From assembly GCA_005884155.1 (NCBI GenBank), contig VAXD01000064.1, positions 1 through 12,421 on the forward strand: a stretch of DNA of 12,421 nt, in the 5' to 3' direction. The notes below the pieces were generated by a model. The model was not told the DNA's origin, did no database searches, and worked only from the letters and a program-made list of their open reading frames with translations. Source of the stretch: Actinomycetota bacterium (GTDB lineage: Bacteria; Actinomycetota; Thermoleophilia; Gaiellales; Gaiellaceae). Made by a program: the position numbers and the translations under genes. Positions 1-6,218 of this stretch are shown piece after piece. Positions within the stretch are counted from its first letter, which is position 1, and every line of letters starts with the position of its first letter.

Positions 1-617
1 ATCCGGTTGAACGACATCCCGGGCGCCCGCGACTTGAGCATCGTCACGATGAACAGCCCGGCCGTCAGTGTCGACGAGATCGAGTTGAAGATGATCGCGA
101 GCGAGTAGAAGTCGATGTTCGTGCCGGGTGAGAACTGCTTGTTCGCGAGGGGCACGTAGTCAAACCAGCCGGCGTTCGGCGCCATCCCGAGCGCGAGGCT
201 CGTGTAGAGGAAGATCGCGGACGCGAGGAAGATCCAGAAGCTGAGGGCGTTCAGCCGCGGGAAGGCCATGTCCCGGGCGCCGATCATCAGCGGGATCAGG
301 TAGTTCCCGAATGCGCCGGTCGTCATCGGGATGATGAAGAAGAAGATCATCGTGATCCCGTGGAGCGTGAAGAGCTCGTCGTAGGTGCCGGGCGAGACGA
401 GGTGGCTGTTCGGCGCAGCCAGCTGCGTCCGCATGATCAGCGCCTCGGCGCCGCCTGCCGCGAAGAGGACGAGCGTCGTCCAGAAGTAGAGGAGGCCGAT
501 CCGCTTGTGGTCGGTCGTCGTCAGCCAGCCGAGCAGGCCGGGGCGGCTCTCCCAGATCATCTCGAGCCGGTCCAGCCGCTGGGCGGCGGCGGCGCTCGGC
601 GGAGTCGCGATCGCCAT
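1..617 (-). CDS. ctaD: Cytochrome c oxidase subunit I, N-terminal 205 residues (truncated by window edge)
   Basis: Catalytic, membrane-embedded subunit of the haem-copper terminal oxidase, which reduces oxygen to water and pumps protons. Translating the minus strand from ATG at 617 gives 205 codons with no stop before the window ends, so only the N-terminal part is present. Visible family hallmarks are TTDHKRIG (34-41), the first membrane helix at about 42-60, FTLHGITMIFFFIIP (83-97) whose H86 should be a low-spin haem ligand, and FGNYLIPLMIGARDMAFPRL (103-122). The binuclear-centre histidines and the cross-linked tyrosine lie outside the window. The ATG shares one base with the TAA stop of the subunit II gene (TAATG), so the two are translationally coupled. 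Family assignment is very secure. Confidence 0.97.
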   Translation of the reverse strand, partial: MAIATPPSAAAAQRLDRLEMIWESRPGLLGWLTTTDHKRIGLLYFWTTLVLFAAGGAEALIMRTQLAAPNSHLVSPGTYDELFTLHGITMIFFFIIPMTTGAFGNYLIPLMIGARDMAFPRLNALSFWIFLASAIFLYTSLALGMAPNAGWFDYVPLANKQFSPGTNIDFYSLAIIFNSISSTLTAGLFIVTMLKSRAPGMSFNR

Positions 618-1645
618 TACTTCAGCCCTCGGAGGTAGGCGACGAGACCCTCGAGCTCGGAGCCGCCGAGGTTCAGGTTCGGCATCTCGTTCCCCGGCTT
701 GAAGTGCTGGCTGTCGACGATCCAGCGGCTGAGGCTTTCCCGCTCGTTCGGGATCGTGACGGCTCCGAGCGTCGTCCTGCTGCCAACGTGCGTGAGATCG
801 GGACCGACCTTGGCGTTGGCAGAGGTGCCGCGGATCGCGTGGCAGCTCGAGCAGGCGCCGTCGAGGAAGGTGTGAAGTCCGGCGCGCGCGAGGGCGCTTG
901 TCGGCGCGGCTGCTGGCCGCGACTCGTCCGCAAGCCATTGCCGGAAGCGGTCGGGCGGGTCGGCGAACACGTACATCGCCATGTGCGCGTGCTGGAGCCC
1001 GCAGAACTCGGCGCACTGGCCGCGGTAGCGCCCAACTGCGTCGGCGTAGAGCTCGATCGAGTTCGTCCGGCCCGGCAGCGTGTCGATCTTGCGGTTCAGC
1101 TGGGGGACCCAGAAACTGTGGATCACGTCTGCGCTGCGCACCTCGAGCCGGATCGGTGTCCGCACCGGGATGTGGATCTCGTTGGCCGTGACCGCGTTCG
1201 TGCCCGGGTAGCGCACCTCCCACCACCACTGGTGGCCGATCACGAGGATCGTGCGCTTGGTCGAGCTCGCGGCCGGCGCCTCGGTCGTCTTGATCACGAA
1301 GAGGTCCGAGATGACGAAGACCGTGCAGAGCAGGATCAGCGGCAGGACGATCCCGAGCCCGACGACCACGATCCAGCCGGTGCGCTCGCCGGGCTTCGGC
1401 CCCGCGGTGTCACGGCCGATGCCGCGCCGGCTCGAGCGCTTCCAGGCGAACAGAAGCAGGCCGACGACGAGCGCGAGCCCGATCCAGGCACCGCCCATCA
1501 TCCACCAGAAGAGGCTGGCGATGTCCTTCGACTGGTGACTCTCCGGCGCGAGCGTGTTCTGCGTCCTGCGGCAGCCCGCGAGTAGGAACGGCGCGGCGGC
1601 GAGCAAGACCCCCACGAGCCTGCCGCGGCGGGCCCTCGTCCTCAC
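617..1645 (-). CDS. ctaC: Cytochrome c oxidase subunit II with fused C-terminal cytochrome c (caa3 type)
   Basis: Electron-entry subunit of the terminal oxidase. The 342-residue product has a basic N-terminus and a lipobox LLAGC with Cys25, so it is probably a lipoprotein. Two membrane helices follow (about 45-68 and 90-118). The extracytoplasmic CuA cupredoxin domain has H176 in VIHSFWVP and the cluster C211-AEF-C215-GLQ-H219-AH-M222. A cytochrome c domain follows with CSSCH at 265-269 and a probable axial Met321 in NEMPNL. The extra haem c domain marks a caa3 oxidase, which takes electrons from cytochrome c through its own tethered domain. The start is GTG at 1645, which keeps the signal peptide intact. 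It lies directly upstream of ctaD (TAATG overlap) and divergent from ctaG. Confidence 0.97.
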   Translation of the reverse strand: MRTRARRGRLVGVLLAAAPFLLAGCRRTQNTLAPESHQSKDIASLFWWMMGGAWIGLALVVGLLLFAWKRSSRRGIGRDTAGPKPGERTGWIVVVGLGIVLPLILLCTVFVISDLFVIKTTEAPAASSTKRTILVIGHQWWWEVRYPGTNAVTANEIHIPVRTPIRLEVRSADVIHSFWVPQLNRKIDTLPGRTNSIELYADAVGRYRGQCAEFCGLQHAHMAMYVFADPPDRFRQWLADESRPAAAPTSALARAGLHTFLDGACSSCHAIRGTSANAKVGPDLTHVGSRTTLGAVTIPNERESLSRWIVDSQHFKPGNEMPNLNLGGSELEGLVAYLRGLK

Positions 1646-1701
1646 ACCCTCATCACGCTTCCCGTGTTTCCGGGATGTCCCTGCCGTGAAACGCGCGTAG
1701 G

Positions 1702-1707
1702 TACGCT
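1702..1707 (+). promoter_or_regulatory. Possible -10 element TACGCT for a leaderless ctaG transcript
   Basis: TACGCT fits the TANNNT pattern of actinobacterial -10 boxes and ends 6 nt before the ATG of ctaG. That would place transcription start at or next to the start codon. No convincing -35 or Shine-Dalgarno sequence is visible. The 68-bp gap to the divergent ctaC must hold both promoters. Confidence 0.35.
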
Positions 1708-1713
1708 CGGCCG

Positions 1714-2493
1714 ATGGGCTGGTCGTTCGAGCCCACGCAGCTGCCGGTCGTGCTCGCCGGCGTTCTCTACACGCGCCGTGCGCGGACGCTTGCGCGCCGC
1801 GGACGGCCGGTCCCGCCGGCGAAGATCGCCGCGTTCGGGCTCGGGTTGGCCGTGCTCGTGGCGGCGCTCGTCTCGCCCATCGACACGGTCGGCGAGGAGC
1901 GGCTCTTCTCGGTGCACATGGTCCAGCACGTGCTGATCGGGGACCTCGCGCCGCTCCTGCTCGCGCTCGGGCTCTCCGGCCCGCTGCTGCGGCCGCTGCT
2001 CGCGCCGCGCTTCGTCCAGAAGGCGCGAGTGCTGACGCATCCGCTGATCGCGTTGCCGCTCTGGGCGGCCAACCTCTGGCTGTGGCATCTCGCGCTGCTC
2101 TATGACGCTGCGCTCCGGCACCCGCTCGTGCACGCGTTCCAGCACGCCTGCTTCCTCGCGGCCGGCTTCTTGCTCTGGACGACGCTGCTCGGGCTGTTGC
2201 CGGGGCCGCGCTGGTTCGGCCGCGGCGCGCAGCTCGGCGGGCTCGCGTCCGTCTGGGTCGCGGGCGCCGCGCTCGCCAACGTCTTCCTCTGGAGTGACCA
2301 CCCGTTCTACGAGCCGTACGTCGACGCGCCGCGGACGTGGGGGCTCTCGGCCCTGGCCGACCAGCGCGCCGGCGGAGGCGTGATGCTCGTCGAGATGATG
2401 TTCGTCGGCGCCGTCGTGTTCGTCGTGCTCGGCCTGCGCTGGCTCGGGGAGGCCGAGCAGCGGCAGCGGCGGCTGGAGGCGCGCGGGGCCTGA
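1714..2493 (+). CDS. ctaG: caa3-type cytochrome c oxidase assembly protein CtaG
   Basis: Polytopic membrane protein of the caa3_CtaG family, implicated in assembly of caa3 oxidase, probably in copper-centre maturation. This is not the Cox11-type protein that shares the name. The 259-residue product has about six or seven hydrophobic helices and the family's histidine-rich signatures: HMVQH (68-72) followed by APLLLALG, WHLALLYDAAL (124-134), H137, H140 and H144 in the next helix start, and DQRAGG (216-221) near the C-terminal helix. The highly charged tail is cytoplasmic-looking. The start is the only ATG preceding the conserved N-terminal region. Its position opposite ctaC-ctaD, 68 bp away, fits a dedicated assembly factor for that oxidase. 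Confidence 0.93.
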   Translation: MGWSFEPTQLPVVLAGVLYTRRARTLARRGRPVPPAKIAAFGLGLAVLVAALVSPIDTVGEERLFSVHMVQHVLIGDLAPLLLALGLSGPLLRPLLAPRFVQKARVLTHPLIALPLWAANLWLWHLALLYDAALRHPLVHAFQHACFLAAGFLLWTTLLGLLPGPRWFGRGAQLGGLASVWVAGAALANVFLWSDHPFYEPYVDAPRTWGLSALADQRAGGGVMLVEMMFVGAVVFVVLGLRWLGEAEQRQRRLEARGA

Positions 2494-2527
2494 CGGTCGT
2501 CGCCGGCTCGGCGCGACACTTCCGTCA

Positions 2528-2544
2528 CGGTGCCTGGCACCGTA
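2528..2544. repeat. Perfect palindrome ACGGTGCC-T-GGCACCGT
   Basis: A 17-nt inverted repeat with 8-nt arms around a single T lies 34 nt after the ctaG stop. As RNA it folds with 7 bp and a 3-nt loop. There is no following T-run, so a classical intrinsic terminator is doubtful. It resembles the core of the palindrome at 5319-5333 (GGTG-YC-x-GR-CACC), suggesting a dispersed palindromic repeat or a terminator-like stem. Confidence 0.6.
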
Positions 2545-2568
2545 CAGCTGGCCGCCGTTACAGTGGCG

Positions 2569-2642
2569 AGACCGGGGTGCCGCCGCAAGCGGCTGAGATC
2601 AGACCCGCGAACCTGATCCGGGTAATGCCGGCGTAGGGAGAA
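2569..2642 (+). ncRNA. TPP riboswitch (THI element)
   Basis: The region carries the conserved THI-box blocks in order and spacing: GGGGTGCC (2574-2581), a short 5-bp P3 stem GCCGC/GCGGC with a CGCAA loop, CTGAGA (2593-2598), ACCCGCGAACCTGATC (2603-2618), GGGTAATGCCGGCG and TAGGGA (to 2639). These are the pyrimidine- and pyrophosphate-sensing helices of the thiamine pyrophosphate aptamer. In this family ligand binding normally lowers expression of thiamine synthesis or uptake genes. The AGGGAG at its 3' end sits 5 nt before an ATG at 2646, a typical translation-blocking arrangement, although the first long gene starts only at 2775. Identification is by motif match and needs no homology guess. 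Confidence 0.95.
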
Positions 2643-2645
2643 ACC

Positions 2646-2756
2646 ATGTTGGAAGCTGAAAGAGTCGCAGCGGAGGTCGGGCTTGGCCCGACCGGAGCCA
2701 ACACCGTGCGGCCTTGTCACAGACGTGAAGGAGGGGGCTCACGGCTGATCCAGTAA
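2646..2756 (+). CDS. Possible 36-codon leader ORF under the TPP riboswitch
   Basis: ATG at 2646 is preceded by AGGGAG (2635-2640), the riboswitch's own 3' purine tract, at good ribosome-binding spacing. The frame runs 36 codons to TAA at 2754-2756. It is in the same frame as cytX and ends 18 nt before its ATG, so ribosomes could be handed on. The predicted peptide begins MLEAERVAAEVGLG and matches nothing I recognise. About 60% of third positions are G/C against roughly 90% in neighbouring genes, so it may be untranslated RNA structure, a regulatory leader peptide or a gene remnant. The start and ribosome site are seen; translation is inference. Confidence 0.35.
   Translation: MLEAERVAAEVGLGPTGANTVRPCHRREGGGSRLIQ
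2647..2703 (+). promoter_or_regulatory. Structured leader segment: closed junction with two hairpins
   Basis: TGTTGG (2647-2652) can pair with CCAACA (2698-2703). Enclosed are a weak hairpin GCTG/CAGC (2655-2658 with 2668-2671) and a strong perfect 8-bp hairpin GGTCGGGC-TTG-GCCCGACC (2675-2693). No T-run follows, so it is not a standard intrinsic terminator. The outer stem would occlude part of the ATG at 2646. This could be the riboswitch expression platform or a further structured module; which one is inference. Confidence 0.5.
2724..2743 (+). promoter_or_regulatory. Hairpin CGTGA/TCACG exposing an AGGAGG loop
   Basis: CGTGA (2724-2728) pairs with TCACG (2739-2743) around a loop starting AGGAGG, a strong anti-Shine-Dalgarno match without a start codon at usual distance. 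CCGTG at 2704-2708 can compete for CACGG at 2740-2744, so two exclusive folds exist. This kind of alternative pairing is common in expression platforms. Confidence 0.35.
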
Positions 2757-2771
2757 TGCCGGCGAAGGGAG
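2731..2771 (+). repeat. Degenerate second copy of the TPP riboswitch (internal deletion)
   Basis: Bases 2745-2771 repeat the 3' half of the intact aptamer at 2613-2640: CTGATCC, GTAATGCCGGCG and AGGGAG are all present, with only GG replaced by A and one T replaced by A. Upstream, a GGGGG run and GGCTGA recall the aptamer's 5' half. The 20 nt that separate the two CTGA copies in the intact aptamer (2593-2596 and 2613-2616) are absent here, as expected for a deletion between short direct repeats in a duplicated riboswitch. Loss of most of the pyrimidine-sensing region means it should not bind TPP. Its AGGGAG lies 3 nt before the cytX ATG and may serve as the ribosome site. Confidence 0.8.
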
Positions 2772-2774
2772 TGC

Positions 2775-4136
2775 ATGGACGAGCGAACGCCTAGCTGGGG
2801 GATCACGCCCGTTCCCGAGCGGCTCCGTGTCCTCGGCCTCGTCGACCTGACGCTGCTCTGGGGGAACCTGTCGATCAGCCTGCTCGTGATCGTCGCGGCG
2901 GCGGGGCTCGTCCCGATGCTTTCGTTCCAGGACGCCCTGCTCGCGATCCTGATCGGCGCGCTCGCCGGCAACCTGCTGCTCGGTCTCGCCGCTGCGATCG
3001 GCGCCGACGCGCGCGTGCCCGGGATGGTCGTGTTGCGAGCGCCGCTCGGACAGCGCGGCTCGTACCTGCCGACGGTGGTGAACGTGGCGCAGAACCTCGG
3101 CTGGTCGACCTTCGAGCTGATCATCATCTCGACTGCGGCCGCGGCGCTGTCGGAGCGCGTGTTCGGCTTCAGCGCGCGCTGGCTCTGGGCGCTGCTCTTC
3201 GGAGCGGTCTCGCTAGCTCTCGGACTGCTCGGGCCGATCGGCTTCGTGCGCCGCTACGTGCGCAAGTTCGCAGTCTGGGCGGTCGCGGCATCGATCGCCT
3301 ACCTGACCTGGTGGGCGCTCGACAAGGCGAACCTGCACGAGCTCTGGAACACGCGCGGAACGGGCGGCCTGTCGCTCGGCCAGGGGATCGACCTCGTGAT
3401 GGCGAGCGTGATCTCGTGGACGCCGCTCGCTGCCGACTACACGCGGTTCGCGCGCAATCGCCGCGGCGCGTTCTGGGGCGCGGGAGTCGGCTACTTCTTC
3501 CCGACGCTCTGGTGCTTCGCGCTCGGCGCGGTGCTCGTCCTCGCGCGCGACCTGAGCGACCCGGCGCAGATCCCCAGCGCCGTCGCGAGCGGGAGCGTTA
3601 TCGCCGTCGTTGCGCTGCTGATGCTGACCGTGGACGAGAGCGACGAGGCGTTCGCTGACGTCTACTCGACGGCCGTGTCGCTGCAGAACCTGCTCCCGCG
3701 CGCCCCGCAGCGGCTGCTGATCGCGGTGGTCGCCGCGGTGGCCACGGCCGGCGCGATCGCGATCAGCCTCGGCAACTACCTGACGTTCCTGTTCCTGCTC
3801 GGCTCGGTCTTCGTCCCGCTCTTCGGTGTGCTGCTCGCGGACTGGCTCGCGCGCGGAGCCCACTATTCGGAGCGCGACATCTTCGCGGGGCCGGCGGTGC
3901 GCTGGGCGCCGATTGCGGCGTGGATCGTCGGCTTCGTGCTCTACCAGTGGCTCTCGCCGGTCGGGCCGAACTGGTGGACGGGCGTCGTCGACCACCTCTC
4001 GCCGGGCCACGCACGGCTGACGGCGTCGCTGCCGAGCTTCATGGCCGCCTTCGGCGTGACGCTGCTCGCGGCCTGGATAGATTCGACCCGTGCCGCGACT
4101 CGCCGTAGTCGGGAACCTCTCCCTCGACAGGGTTGA
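2775..4136 (+). CDS. cytX: NCS1-family permease, likely hydroxymethylpyrimidine transporter CytX
   Basis: Secondary transporter of the nucleobase:cation symporter-1 family with about 12 hydrophobic helices in 453 residues. NCS1-type signatures are LLWGNLSIS (27-35), the loop GADARVPGMVVLRAPLGQRG (76-95), NVAQNLGWSTFE (103-114) and SWTPLAADYTRF (214-225). NCS1 members move cytosine, allantoin, hydantoins or thiamine precursors. A TPP riboswitch directly upstream is the known context of CytX, which is predicted to import the thiamine pyrimidine moiety (HMP). That specificity comes from context and is not readable from residues. The start is the ATG after the second AGGGAG. The 3' end overlaps the kinase gene by 47 nt, and its last 15 or so residues are charged and probably a cytoplasmic tail. 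Confidence 0.88.
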   Translation: MDERTPSWGITPVPERLRVLGLVDLTLLWGNLSISLLVIVAAAGLVPMLSFQDALLAILIGALAGNLLLGLAAAIGADARVPGMVVLRAPLGQRGSYLPTVVNVAQNLGWSTFELIIISTAAAALSERVFGFSARWLWALLFGAVSLALGLLGPIGFVRRYVRKFAVWAVAASIAYLTWWALDKANLHELWNTRGTGGLSLGQGIDLVMASVISWTPLAADYTRFARNRRGAFWGAGVGYFFPTLWCFALGAVLVLARDLSDPAQIPSAVASGSVIAVVALLMLTVDESDEAFADVYSTAVSLQNLLPRAPQRLLIAVVAAVATAGAIAISLGNYLTFLFLLGSVFVPLFGVLLADWLARGAHYSERDIFAGPAVRWAPIAAWIVGFVLYQWLSPVGPNWWTGVVDHLSPGHARLTASLPSFMAAFGVTLLAAWIDSTRAATRRSREPLPRQG

Positions 4137-4890
4137 CGGCGGCCCGCCGCGGGCGGGTGGGCCTCCGTTCTGGGCGGCGCGGGCGCTGCGCGTGCTGGAA
4201 GCGCGGGCACTGGTCGCAGTCAAGTGCGCTGACGAGGACCGGCGCGTATTGGCACCCCCGCTCGTCGCTTTGGGCCTGCCGGTGCTCTGGCTCTCCGGGA
4301 GCTCGACGGCGGCGTTCTCGTTCCGTTACGTCGGCGACCGGCGCGAGATGGTCGTCGACGCGCTCGGCGACCCCTGGTCGGTCGAGGACGTGCGCGCCCT
4401 CGGTGATATCCGCTGGGTACACGTCGGGCCCTTGGCATCGTCGGACTTTCCCGCCGAGACGCTCGCCGAGCTGGCGCGCGGGCGGCGGGTCTCGTTCGAC
4501 GGCCATGGGCTGGCGAGGCCTGCGCGGACCGGGCCGCTGAAGCTTGGGGGCGCGGTGGACCCCGGCGTGCTACGCCACGTCTCGATCCTGAAGCTCGCCG
4601 AGGACGAGGCGCAGGCGCTGCTGGGCGAGGCCGACGAGCCGTCGCTGCGCTCGCTCGACGTTCCGGAGATCGTGGTCACGCGTGGCTCACGCGGGTCGCT
4701 CGTGTTCGCCGACGGCCGCCTGACGGAGATCTCGGCGCAACCGGTCGGCAAGCCGGTCGACCCGACCGGCGCCGGCGATGCCTTCGCGACCGCGTACCTC
4801 GTCGCCCGCTCGTCCGGCCACGCGCCGGTCGCTGCTGCCCGCCGTGCCTCGGCGCTCGTCACCGGCCTGCTCGCCAAGCGGCTTCGGTGA
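4090..4890 (+). CDS. PfkB/ribokinase-family sugar or nucleoside kinase
   Basis: Predicted cytoplasmic ATP-dependent kinase of the ribokinase (PfkB) superfamily, 266 residues, shorter than the usual 300 or so but complete. The N-terminal strand LAVVGNLSLDRV (4-15) is followed by the substrate-side GG at 23-24. An LKLAEDEA segment at 168-175 matches the family's N/K-x-x-E region. VVTRGSRGS (195-203) precedes the PfkB signature DPTGAGDAF (224-232), whose D230 is the expected catalytic base. The GTG start at 4090 is fixed by this canonical N-terminus and overlaps cytX by 47 nt in another frame, so it shares the riboswitch-controlled mRNA. An attractive inference is phosphorylation of an imported thiamine precursor or a nucleoside; it is not a standard ThiD. 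The substrate is unknown. Confidence 0.88.
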   Translation: MPRLAVVGNLSLDRVDGGPPRAGGPPFWAARALRVLEARALVAVKCADEDRRVLAPPLVALGLPVLWLSGSSTAAFSFRYVGDRREMVVDALGDPWSVEDVRALGDIRWVHVGPLASSDFPAETLAELARGRRVSFDGHGLARPARTGPLKLGGAVDPGVLRHVSILKLAEDEAQALLGEADEPSLRSLDVPEIVVTRGSRGSLVFADGRLTEISAQPVGKPVDPTGAGDAFATAYLVARSSGHAPVAAARRASALVTGLLAKRLR

Positions 4891-5273
4891 TCGCGCTCGT
4901 CCGCACCATCGACGGCGTCTTCGAGGTCGACCTCGACGAGGAGGTGGTGCTCGGCCTCGTCGACGCGGAGGTCGTGCCCGAGCCGGTCGACGTCGGCCTG
5001 CCGCGCGTCGTCGGCGCTGCGCGCTGCGGCTCCACGGTGATCGCGGTGCTCGACCGTCGCCCGCCGCTCGCAATCTCGAACGACGCCGGCCGCACGTGGC
5101 GAGAAGCCGGAGGCGGTCTCCCAGCCGGCTTCGCAGTGGCGATCGCCGACGACGACCCGGACTACGTCGTCTACGCGGCCCGCAATCGCCTGTACCTCTC
5201 CGAGGACGGCGGCCGCTTCTGGCGTTCCCTCGCCCCCGAGCTGCCCGCGATCGAAGCGCTAGCCGTGTCCTGA
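4887..5273 (+). CDS. Small Asp-box (BNR-like) protein, function unknown
   Basis: A 128-residue acidic, soluble-looking protein with no signal peptide or membrane helix. It contains two Asp-box motifs, SNDAGRTW (64-71) and SEDGGRFW (105-112), spaced 41 residues apart as in adjacent beta-propeller blades. Full propellers need five to eight blades, so this is either a two-blade fragment, an oligomerising mini-propeller, or the remnant of a larger glycosidase-like or photosystem-stability-like protein. The first 60 residues resemble degenerate blades (VFEVDLDEEVVLG). GTG at 4887 overlaps the kinase stop as GTGA, so it belongs to the TPP-riboswitch operon. I do not recognise a specific family. Confidence 0.75.
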   Translation: MIALVRTIDGVFEVDLDEEVVLGLVDAEVVPEPVDVGLPRVVGAARCGSTVIAVLDRRPPLAISNDAGRTWREAGGGLPAGFAVAIADDDPDYVVYAARNRLYLSEDGGRFWRSLAPELPAIEALAVS

Positions 5274-5313
5274 GGAAGAAAAGTCACACTTTCGCCGCGA
5301 TTTACCCTTGACG

Positions 5314-5338
5314 AAAACCGGTGTCCGACACCGTTTTT
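5314..5338. terminator. Bidirectional intrinsic terminator between convergent genes
   Basis: A run of four A, the inverted repeat CGGTGTC-C-GACACCG (5319-5333) and a run of five T give a hairpin with U-tracts in both transcription directions. It lies 40 nt after the Asp-box gene and 13 nt before the end of the convergent PhzF gene. It is well placed to stop both. The core GGTGTC/GACACC is related to the palindrome at 2528-2544. Confidence 0.8.
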
Positions 5339-5350
5339 GGGTCGCCGCAG

Positions 5351-6196
5351 TCAGGTCCGAAGGCGGAACTCGCCGTGGGCGACTGTGACGGCGCTGCCGC
5401 CGACTTCGACTCGCTCGATTTCGTCGCCTGTGCCCTCGACGCGTGCGAAGAGCGTCGACGGGCGGCCGATCTCGGCGCCTTGTGAGATCTCGATTTCCTC
5501 GCCGAAGCCGATCTTCCCGTGGCGCCCCAGGTGCACCGCCAAAGGCCCCGCGGCCGAGCCGGTGGCCGGATCCTCTGGAATGCCGCCAAGCCCGAACATC
5601 CGCGTCTTCCAGCGCAGGCCCGAGCCGGCGAAGCAGTTCACGCCGAGCGCCTCCGGGAGCCCGAGCAGTCCGAGATTCGGCCGCAGGCCCGCAACTACGT
5701 CTTCCGACGCAAGCGTGACGTAGACGTGCTGTGCGCCGTTGTCGTAGAGCTCGACAGGCAGCTCACTCCGCTCGACGCCGACCGCCCGCAGCAGCGCCTC
5801 CTCCTCCTCATACGGCTCCCACGAAGGAATCGGCTGCGCCATTCGCCCGAAGACGATCCGCGGACCTTCGCGCTCCAAGACGACGGGCACGATCCCCGCC
5901 CCCGTTTCGAGCCTGATCTCGATCAGCTGCATCGGCGCCGCGAGCACGAACGCCGTTCCGAGCGTCGGGTGCCCCGCGAACTGCATCTCGATCCCCGGCG
6001 TAAAGATCCGGATCCGAGCATGCCCGCCCGCCTCGGCCGGCAGGACGAACACCGACTCCGACAGGTTCAGCTCGCGCGCGAGCCGCTGCATCTCTTCACC
6101 CGAGAGCCCGCGCGCGTCGGTAAACACCGCGACCGGATTCCCCGCCAGCGGCGTGTCGGTGAAGACATCGGCGACCACGTAACGGAACACGCGCAT
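5351..6196 (-). CDS. PhzF-family phenazine biosynthesis-like isomerase/epimerase
   Basis: Cytoplasmic two-domain protein of the PhzF/diaminopimelate-epimerase fold, 281 residues, normal length. Family motifs are NLSESVFV (44-51) with the catalytic-type Glu47, MQFAGHPTLGTA (71-82), and EDPATGSAAGPLAVHL (208-223) with its Asp209 and GS loop. A C-terminal SQGAEIGRPS (238-247) completes the active-site surroundings. In PhzF itself the enzyme isomerises a dihydro-hydroxyanthranilate in phenazine synthesis. No other phenazine genes are seen, so this is probably one of the many PhzF-like housekeeping proteins of unknown substrate. ATG at 6196 lies 22 bp from the divergent phosphatase start. Confidence 0.92.
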   Translation of the reverse strand: MRVFRYVVADVFTDTPLAGNPVAVFTDARGLSGEEMQRLARELNLSESVFVLPAEAGGHARIRIFTPGIEMQFAGHPTLGTAFVLAAPMQLIEIRLETGAGIVPVVLEREGPRIVFGRMAQPIPSWEPYEEEEALLRAVGVERSELPVELYDNGAQHVYVTLASEDVVAGLRPNLGLLGLPEALGVNCFAGSGLRWKTRMFGLGGIPEDPATGSAAGPLAVHLGRHGKIGFGEEIEISQGAEIGRPSTLFARVEGTGDEIERVEVGGSAVTVAHGEFRLRT

Positions 6197-6205
6197 GGCG
6201 GCGAC

Positions 6206-6211
6206 TATTCT
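6206..6211 (+). promoter_or_regulatory. Possible -10 element TATTCT for a leaderless phosphatase gene
   Basis: TATTCT matches the -10 consensus in four of six positions and lies 7 nt before GTG at 6219, the spacing expected when transcription starts on the start codon. It is the only AT-rich patch in the 22-bp divergent gap and might also serve phzF on the other strand. Confidence 0.4.
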
Positions 6212-6218
6212 CCCATCC

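Noticed and set aside
704..1585. 293-codon open frame on the plus strand
   Set aside because: Lies wholly antisense to ctaC; its product is Arg/Asp/Ala-rich low-complexity sequence typical of the complement of a GC-rich gene.
1642..2301. 219-codon open frame on the minus strand
   Set aside because: Antisense to ctaG; product is a charged Arg/Glu/Pro-rich artefact with no motif.
2675..2693. Intrinsic terminator after the TPP riboswitch
   Set aside because: The stem is perfect and GC-rich, but no T-run follows, so it is kept only as a structured leader hairpin.
3213..4223. 336-codon open frame on the minus strand
   Set aside because: Antisense to cytX and the kinase gene, both of which have clear family motifs; the product is Arg/Glu-rich noise.
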